Shown here piece by piece: positions 58,872-64,000 of a stretch of 64,000 nucleotides of DNA (positions within the stretch are counted from its first letter, which is position 1; every line of letters begins with the position of its first letter). The translations under genes and the position numbers were made by a program. This stretch comes from Algoriphagus sp. (lineage in GTDB: Bacteria > Bacteroidota > Bacteroidia > Cytophagales > Cyclobacteriaceae): NCBI GenBank assembly GCA_018336015.1, contig JAGXQZ010000051.1:1-64000 (forward strand). Reading direction: 5' to 3'. The notes beneath the pieces were generated by a model that saw only the letters and a list, made by a program, of their open reading frames with translations, was not told the DNA's origin and did not search any database.

Positions 58872-59457
58872 TGGATAGGTCTTTATTTTCAATGGTTTTC
58901 CAATTCGTGATCAATACCCCATGACTGTTATTCTCACTTCTTGGGATATCGATCAATTCACCCTCAGTGATAATGGATCGGGTAATGGTGGCACTTCTTC
59001 GATCAATCTTTTGCTTTCCGTAATACCGAAATCTGTTTTGATTCAGAATGATGGAGTCCGTCTGAATGGAAAGCACGGAACTGGATGACAGGATGGAATT
59101 GAAATAGCCCTTCTCCTTCAGGTTATTGTATTGACCCACTCCGGTCTCGTCCACGAAATACATGGCCCTTTTCATCTGATACTCGATGTGCTTATCGTCT
59201 GGAGTAAGGTTAAAAAAGAGGCTATGGAATAGATCCACGGCAGCTTTGTACTCGGCCGGCCTATTCAATTGCATATTGGTCTGCTTGGCCAAAATGGGAA
59301 TGTCATTATCCAGGATATAAATGGACTGCCTGGCATTGGCCACCTGCTGATAAGCATAGGCCGAGACAAATCCGCAGATGATGATGGAAGAAAGAAGACT
59401 TCCCAAGGAAATAACCGTTGCCAATCTGATTTTTGACTCAATGTTTTGAATGATCAT
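58849..59457 (-). CDS. traK: Conjugative transposon protein TraK (VirB8-like)
   Basis: A 202-residue protein with one N-terminal membrane segment (about 12-36) and a periplasmic domain of the VirB8/TraK type. NIESKIRLATVISLGSLL at the N-terminus and NNLKEKGYFNSILSSSSVLSI are TraK-like. It starts 3 nt after the traJ stop. Confidence 0.85.
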   Translation of the reverse strand: MIIQNIESKIRLATVISLGSLLSSIIICGFVSAYAYQQVANARQSIYILDNDIPILAKQTNMQLNRPAEYKAAVDLFHSLFFNLTPDDKHIEYQMKRAMYFVDETGVGQYNNLKEKGYFNSILSSSSVLSIQTDSIILNQNRFRYYGKQKIDRRSATITRSIITEGELIDIPRSENNSHGVLITNWKTIENKDLSNVSKNTF

Positions 59458-59459
59458 GC

Positions 59460-60614
59460 TTAGATGAGTTTAGCTCTGGAAATTGATTTTGTAGCGGAAG
59501 AACCCATCCTTCCCGCAGTGGTGGCTGCCGAGGAAATTCCAGAAGTGGAGATGATCCAAGTGGAAATGGAGGGCACAGTGGTAATGGCTATGGCACTTAC
59601 AAAAAATGCCACGATGACGAGTCCGAAACTCAAGAAGCCGTTGGATGCCAGCCAAGCCATCTTTTCCAATCGGTCCGTTCCTCCTCCTGTAGAGAGAAGG
59701 TATTCGTACTTATCGATCTCCACTTCCAAAGCATACTGCTGAAGTCTTCCGGAGATGTATAAAATCAAATAAGCAACTCCTACATACAGATTGACTGATA
59801 CGAAGCGGGCAATCCAGGTTGTAAAAGCATCACGAAAAGCAGGCAGAATACTTGCCACTACTGAAAATGGCCCCAATATGACCAAGACAGTAGAATAGAT
59901 GATTTGGAGCATAAAAATGATATACACACATACCCTGAGAATCCATATAGCCAACAATTCGATGATCTGGGTAGCCAGTAGTTGGAGGCTGGTCTGCATT
60001 CGAATTCTCATTTGCACAATCGGACCAAGAACCTGATCTGAGAAAAAACCCTTGACCCCGTCCACGATCACCGTCCCCAAATCTTTGTCAGATTCTTGGG
60101 CCTGTTCAGAAGCCATCTCAGTCACTGCCTGGTATTCGACCAACTGATCCGCCATTTCAATCATATAGGCTGCTCGATCCAACCGAAGCCCATTATTGAT
60201 GTCGTTTTGAGTACCGAAGAGAGCCTCGGTTCTGGCGGCAATCAAGTCAGTGGGAAAAGCTATGATTTGACAGAAAACAGGCCACCACATCAGAAGGATT
60301 ACCAAAGCAAATGGCCTTAACAGAGGCATGATTTCAAGCTTTTTATCCCCTGCCATCATTTCATAAGATTTCAGGCTGAAAAAAATCAGCATGAAAATAC
60401 AGGCTAGGGTCTGAGCATCTCTCATAAAAGGATCGGAATGGGCAAACCCGTAATCCCTCATTTCCTCAAAGAAAGTCATCACCCCTCTGTCATAAATACT
60501 GTTCCCCTGGAGGTAGCTGATTGTCTCCTTGTATTGGTCATGATTGACCGATTGAGCAAATCCTGAGATTGACAAGCCAAGGAAAATAGATAGTCCCGTG
60601 ATCAGCTTCTTCAT
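59460..60614 (-). CDS. traJ: Conjugative transposon protein TraJ (TrbL/VirB6-like)
   Basis: A 384-residue integral membrane protein with a signal-like first segment and six or seven further hydrophobic segments, the pattern of TraJ/TrbL channel subunits. It overlaps the previous gene by ATGA (60611-60614) and is followed by traK. The role is to form part of the inner-membrane channel for DNA and protein transfer. Confidence 0.82.
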   Translation of the reverse strand: MKKLITGLSIFLGLSISGFAQSVNHDQYKETISYLQGNSIYDRGVMTFFEEMRDYGFAHSDPFMRDAQTLACIFMLIFFSLKSYEMMAGDKKLEIMPLLRPFALVILLMWWPVFCQIIAFPTDLIAARTEALFGTQNDINNGLRLDRAAYMIEMADQLVEYQAVTEMASEQAQESDKDLGTVIVDGVKGFFSDQVLGPIVQMRIRMQTSLQLLATQIIELLAIWILRVCVYIIFMLQIIYSTVLVILGPFSVVASILPAFRDAFTTWIARFVSVNLYVGVAYLILYISGRLQQYALEVEIDKYEYLLSTGGGTDRLEKMAWLASNGFLSFGLVIVAFFVSAIAITTVPSISTWIISTSGISSAATTAGRMGSSATKSISRAKLI

Positions 60615-61393
60615 TTTAGGACTTGGGTTTGGTTGGCGATTTTTTTAGCTCTATCCTCCTCATTGGTCGGGTTTGAAAAAATGATTTCCCCGTTGGCTTT
60701 GCGTTGATTGAGCTTTCGGAAGGCTAGCATATTGGAAGACATATCCAGCTTGTATTGCCATTTTTTGAGGACATCCCGCATCTCAAGCATGATCCTGTGA
60801 TACATCAGGATTCGCTGCCCCCTTTCCATATCCAGGCTCTTTGCAAATTCATATCGCTCGGAAAGTGATGCCATGTTGTTGAAATACCACTGATAAGCTC
60901 CATGATCGGTCATGTAAGAAACTATCTCGGGAGAAACGCCCTGAAAAGCAGCGGATCCCGGATCTTCCAATGGCCTGAGCTCCTTTTTGTAATAGAGTTG
61001 GTAGAGGGGATCGGTAGCTGAAAGTGCTCCCGAGATGCGAGCCATTTCTGCATTTGCCAAGTTCCTGACTGTATCCGAGTGCTGTTTGTAGTGATTCGAA
61101 GAAATCTGCATGGCAGCAGCCAAACCCAGTCGCTGAGTCTGTTCTCCATGACTGGATAATGGCCTTCTGTCCAAATCCGGGTAGTTGGGATGCAAGCCCC
61201 AGGTAGCATACCAAAGCGGATTTGTCGGAATCCCCAACAATCTATTGGGTTCGGGGAAAAATTGGTCCTCGTCCCATTGCTTGAAGACCATCCGCTCTTG
61301 TTGGGCAACAATAGCTTTATCATGAATTGGGGTCTGTCCGTAGCTGTGGAAACAAACAGTGAAGAGGATCCAAAATGAGAGAATGGGCTTCAT
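60611..61393 (-). CDS. Exported transfer-operon protein of unknown function
   Basis: A 260-residue protein with a signal peptide (near YGQ, residue 20) and no membrane segments after it. Conserved-looking FFPEPNRLLGIPTNPLWYATWG and RGQRILMYHRIMLEMRDVLKKW suggest a structural role. ATGA overlaps link it to both neighbours, so it is translated with traJ and the tandem paralogues. No family recognised. Confidence 0.65.
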   Translation of the reverse strand: MKPILSFWILFTVCFHSYGQTPIHDKAIVAQQERMVFKQWDEDQFFPEPNRLLGIPTNPLWYATWGLHPNYPDLDRRPLSSHGEQTQRLGLAAAMQISSNHYKQHSDTVRNLANAEMARISGALSATDPLYQLYYKKELRPLEDPGSAAFQGVSPEIVSYMTDHGAYQWYFNNMASLSERYEFAKSLDMERGQRILMYHRIMLEMRDVLKKWQYKLDMSSNMLAFRKLNQRKANGEIIFSNPTNEEDRAKKIANQTQVLK

Positions 61394-62052
61394 CGTGTTA
61401 GCATTTTTTGTTTGATGATGATTTCGTTGATCAATCCCAAATCCTGATTGATGTAGGATTGATAGGGATTCAAGGATCTGATGATCCCATTGGTCTTTGC
61501 CCAGTAAATGCTGTTTTTTGCTGCAAGAACCAATGCCAGAATTACCTGCAATTCCTTTTGGACAGAGTTAAGTAGCTCGTCTCTGACATTGTAATTCATC
61601 AAGAGGTTGTCGCCATCTTTGAGAATCAGGGAGGAAACCTCCGTAACCAATTTGAGACTTCTGGCTTTGGCCTGTCCCGTGTACTCCTCGACAAAAAGAA
61701 AAAGGATGGGATTATCTGCTGCCAATTGGAAAGCCTCAGCGGAAAGTGAACTGATATCCAGCACAGCCTCAGCAATCATTTTGACCTGAATGGCATCCTT
61801 GAATCCCTCATTGATCTGGGTCAGGGAACGGACTATCATCGTCTGAACCATGGCCAGACTGGATGAATTGAGAATGATGTCATCGGTATTCTGCCTGATC
61901 AGGTCCAAGGATTGGTGGTAGCCAATCTCACTGGCATTTCGGACCGCAGCATTGGCATTGACGATCGCAAAGTGATTTCGGTCAAAAACGATGGTTTGGG
62001 AAAAGCCCTGAATTGCACCCAAAAACAGCAAAAGGAAAAGTAGGAATTTCAT
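61390..62052 (-). CDS. Exported transfer protein, paralogue 3 (VirB5-like position)
   Basis: A 220-residue protein with a signal peptide and a helical mature part. It shares the NPILFLFVEEYTGQAKARS, SSLILKDGDN and LNPYQSYIN regions with the two upstream paralogues. Position between the VirB4-like ATPase and the TraJ channel corresponds to VirB5/TrbJ in other systems, but sequence identity to those is not visible. ATGA overlap with both neighbours. Confidence 0.7.
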   Translation of the reverse strand: MKFLLFLLLFLGAIQGFSQTIVFDRNHFAIVNANAAVRNASEIGYHQSLDLIRQNTDDIILNSSSLAMVQTMIVRSLTQINEGFKDAIQVKMIAEAVLDISSLSAEAFQLAADNPILFLFVEEYTGQAKARSLKLVTEVSSLILKDGDNLLMNYNVRDELLNSVQKELQVILALVLAAKNSIYWAKTNGIIRSLNPYQSYINQDLGLINEIIIKQKMLTR

Positions 62053-62702
62053 AGGCCTAGGATTTTGGCGTTTTGAATAATTTCTTCCACCAAAGCCATT
62101 TCCGTAGCCACATAGGCTAGGTAGGGATTGACTCCCCGCTTCCGTTGAATATGGTTTTGAAGGGATTTAGAAACGGTGTAAGAAAGTCCGTTGATCTCCC
62201 TTAGCTCATCGATGATATGCTGGAAAAGTATCCTTCTTTCCGACAACTTCATTTGGTTGACGACACCTATACTTGCTGAAAGCCCGACCAGGTAATTCAA
62301 AAGTGAATAGGATCTTTCAACAAAAATCTTTTCTGACTCTACAGCAAAAAGTAATAACTCCGGATTTTGGCTACAGTAGAAAAGGATTTGCTGCTGATTG
62401 TCAATGATAGAGTTTACCAAGGGTTCGGCGGTGGCCCCGATTCCAAACGCATCTATAACAATGGAAAGTTTGGCAAATCGCTCCTGAACAACCCGGTATT
62501 TTTCTTTGACCGAATTGACCAGATTTTTATTTACCTCTTCATTGACGGCATTCCTTCCTTGATTTGCTTTTGCTTCCTTTTGTAAGTTGTATTCCGATTT
62601 AGACTCTTCTACCAGCTGATGGAGAAGTGCAACATTTACTTGGGCAACAACTTCCCCAAGGTTCGCAAAGAAGACGAAAAGTGAGAGCCAAAAAACTTTC
62701 AT
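62049..62702 (-). CDS. Exported transfer protein, paralogue 2
   Basis: A 217-residue protein with a signal peptide and the same architecture as its neighbours: QNPELLLFAVESEKIFVERS and NPYLAYVATEMAL align with the paralogues. It is the most divergent of the three and lacks the ILKDGDN-like segment. Coupled to both neighbours by ATGA overlaps. Confidence 0.7.
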   Translation of the reverse strand: MKVFWLSLFVFFANLGEVVAQVNVALLHQLVEESKSEYNLQKEAKANQGRNAVNEEVNKNLVNSVKEKYRVVQERFAKLSIVIDAFGIGATAEPLVNSIIDNQQQILFYCSQNPELLLFAVESEKIFVERSYSLLNYLVGLSASIGVVNQMKLSERRILFQHIIDELREINGLSYTVSKSLQNHIQRKRGVNPYLAYVATEMALVEEIIQNAKILGL

Positions 62703-63361
62703 TTTTGAAGGGTTTTGGCTTTTCGGGCAATGTCCTGAGCAAGTTGGATATCCACATTTATGTACCCCTGAAATGGATTCAAGGCTCTCAAGAATCCTTT
62801 CATCTGAGCAAAATACATGGCTCGATACATGCCATAAGTGTAAGATCTAAGGATGACCATCTCAGTTAAAATCTGATTGATCAGCTTCGATCGTTCTCCT
62901 GCGTCCATGAGGTTGTTTTCCCCTCCCTTCAGCACAAAGGAACTTACCTCCAAGGCTAATGAAGTAGCCCTTTGCTGGAACAGGACTGCGTTCCGTTCGG
63001 CAAAAAGAAGTAATGCGGGGTTTTCTCCTGCTAGATTTACCACCTCATTGAGGTCACTCGAAATTCCGGTGGCAATCCTAGCTATTTCCTGAACATTGGA
63101 AAGATTGGTCAAGATTGAACTGACCTCGGAAAGCCCCTTGTAGATTTTGTCCTGCATCGAATTAACGATGGTCAGATTTCCCGTGATAGCCAACTGCCCC
63201 CGTTCGATCAAAGTCAAGCGTTCGTTAGTTGCATTTAACTGAGAATTGATCACCGCTGAATGGGCAGCCGTTGCACCGGCTACAGCGGGATCCACATAAA
63301 CAGTTTGCCCAAAGGCTGATCCTGAGAAAAGTATTAATAGAAGTAATTGCAAGTTTTTCAT
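62699..63361 (-). CDS. Exported transfer protein, paralogue 1
   Basis: A 220-residue protein with a signal peptide (near FGQ, residue 19), NPALLLFAERNAVLFQQRA, FVLKGGEN and LNPFQGYIN. It begins the tandem triplet directly after the TraG ATPase (11-nt gap). The mature part is predicted helical, like VirB5 or TrbJ pilus-tip proteins. The family label is an inference. Confidence 0.72.
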   Translation of the reverse strand: MKNLQLLLLILFSGSAFGQTVYVDPAVAGATAAHSAVINSQLNATNERLTLIERGQLAITGNLTIVNSMQDKIYKGLSEVSSILTNLSNVQEIARIATGISSDLNEVVNLAGENPALLLFAERNAVLFQQRATSLALEVSSFVLKGGENNLMDAGERSKLINQILTEMVILRSYTYGMYRAMYFAQMKGFLRALNPFQGYINVDIQLAQDIARKAKTLQK

Positions 63362-63372
63362 GTTGGATTGTG

Positions 63373-64000
63373 TTAAAAAGTGGGAGCTAATGATTCTCTA
63401 ATCGGTGATCCTTGTTTGTTTACCTCACTGAAAAAGGCATGAAGAGCATGTCCCGAAGAGGTATAATCCTCGACAAAAGCATCCAGTCCTTTTTGATACC
63501 CTCCAAAGGCTTTGATATAAATTTCAATGGCGGATTTTTCAGGCTTTTCGGTGGTGTAGGTCAGGTATTGGTGCAAGGAGACTTCCACTCCATAAACTTC
63601 GCCTGTTGCTCCTCGCCTGATATAGACCTCCTTGAATCTTCCTCTCCCTTCCTGATTGTCGAGTTGGTTGATGGTGAAAATCTTCTTTCGCTCATTCTCA
63701 TTGATAGAAAGCAGCGAGGCGATTTGAGAATAATTGTCCTTGAACTTGGTCTGATCCAAAAGGCAAATCGTGTCAGAATTATTGATGATACTGTCTTTGA
63801 CTACCGCGTTTCCAATGATGTCCCCAAGCTCCTGAGTCACCACAATGGCCTCACCCCAGAATTTCCGTACTGTTTTATAGAGATACAGAATGTAGCCTGC
63901 CATAAGTGGGGAGGCAATTGCCTTCCAGGCTTCCTCAATGATGAGGGCTTTCCTGTATTTGGTCCGAAATCTCATTTTCTGGATGAATACATCCATGATG
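63373..64000 (-). CDS. traG: Conjugation ATPase TraG (VirB4-like), C-terminal part
   Basis: The last ~209 codons of a VirB4-type ATPase, whose N-terminus lies beyond the window. Visible are a Walker B-like ALIIEEAWKAI, VVTQELGDI and the C-terminal INNSDTICLLDQ and LGQxx-type strand pattern common to TraG of CTnDOT-like elements. It energises pilus assembly and substrate transfer. It starts the transfer genes seen here. Confidence 0.88.
   Translation of the reverse strand, partial: IMDVFIQKMRFRTKYRKALIIEEAWKAIASPLMAGYILYLYKTVRKFWGEAIVVTQELGDIIGNAVVKDSIINNSDTICLLDQTKFKDNYSQIASLLSINENERKKIFTINQLDNQEGRGRFKEVYIRRGATGEVYGVEVSLHQYLTYTTEKPEKSAIEIYIKAFGGYQKGLDAFVEDYTSSGHALHAFFSEVNKQGSPIRESLAPTF

Overview
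The window looks like a member of the Bacteroidota, most likely order Cytophagales, family Cyclobacteriaceae (Algoriphagus-like). This rests on the CTnDOT-type traG-traO transfer genes, promoter elements of the form TAnnTTTG, weak or absent Shine-Dalgarno sequences, and the make-up of the chromosomal genes. The genus is an inference.

Layout. (1) 1-6.9 kb is core chromosome: ftsK (truncated by the window edge), pyrD, guaB and an rsmB-like rRNA methyltransferase on the minus strand, then divergent prmC, a DoxX protein and a small basic protein. (2) 6.9-7.6 kb is non-coding. It holds hairpin terminators, a short piece resembling the 3' end of an initiator tRNA, and a 9-bp-periodic GTACG array; it may be an old integration boundary. 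(3) 7.6-24.6 kb is an accessory metabolic region: three aldo/keto reductases, a Crp/Fnr and an AraC regulator (with a decayed copy of the AraC 3' end), secreted hydrolases, a cupin, two NTF2-like proteins, a flavodoxin lipoprotein, a carboxylesterase, and a molybdenum hydroxylase locus with two Tat-exported large subunits around one 2Fe-2S subunit. It suggests envelope-side redox detoxification or catabolism of carbonyl and aromatic compounds. (4) From about 25 kb to the right edge lies an integrative conjugative element (ICE) or comparable conjugative element. It begins with small unknown genes, an ArdC-type antirestriction protein, about 0.9 kb of structured non-coding DNA and a RadC/JAB protein.

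(5) Between these genes and the transfer genes sits a 17-kb defence cargo, 28.5-45.4 kb. A SIR2-domain protein is divergent from one long co-directional operon: type III Mod methyltransferase, AlbA_2 ATP-binding protein, a repeat-containing protein, UvrD-like helicase, type III Res, a small frameshifted gene, an SNF2 helicase with a possible PLD-like N-terminus, and a DUF4391 protein. Spacing is tight (0-83 nt, one ATGA overlap), so they are probably co-expressed. The combination goes well beyond a standard two-gene type III restriction-modification system and is the best candidate here for an under-described defence system.

(6) 45.4-53.3 kb holds element-specific hypothetical proteins, lipoproteins, a dispersed 120-bp repeat and a decayed paralogue. 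(7) 53.3-64 kb is the transfer operon on the minus strand: traG ATPase C-terminus, three tandem paralogous exported proteins, another exported protein, traJ, traK, a traL-position protein, traM, traN, traO, the VirD4-type coupling protein and an M23 peptidase. Many genes overlap by ATGA. No relaxase, integrase or attachment site for this element was recognised in the window. No rRNA, complete tRNA or CRISPR array was seen.
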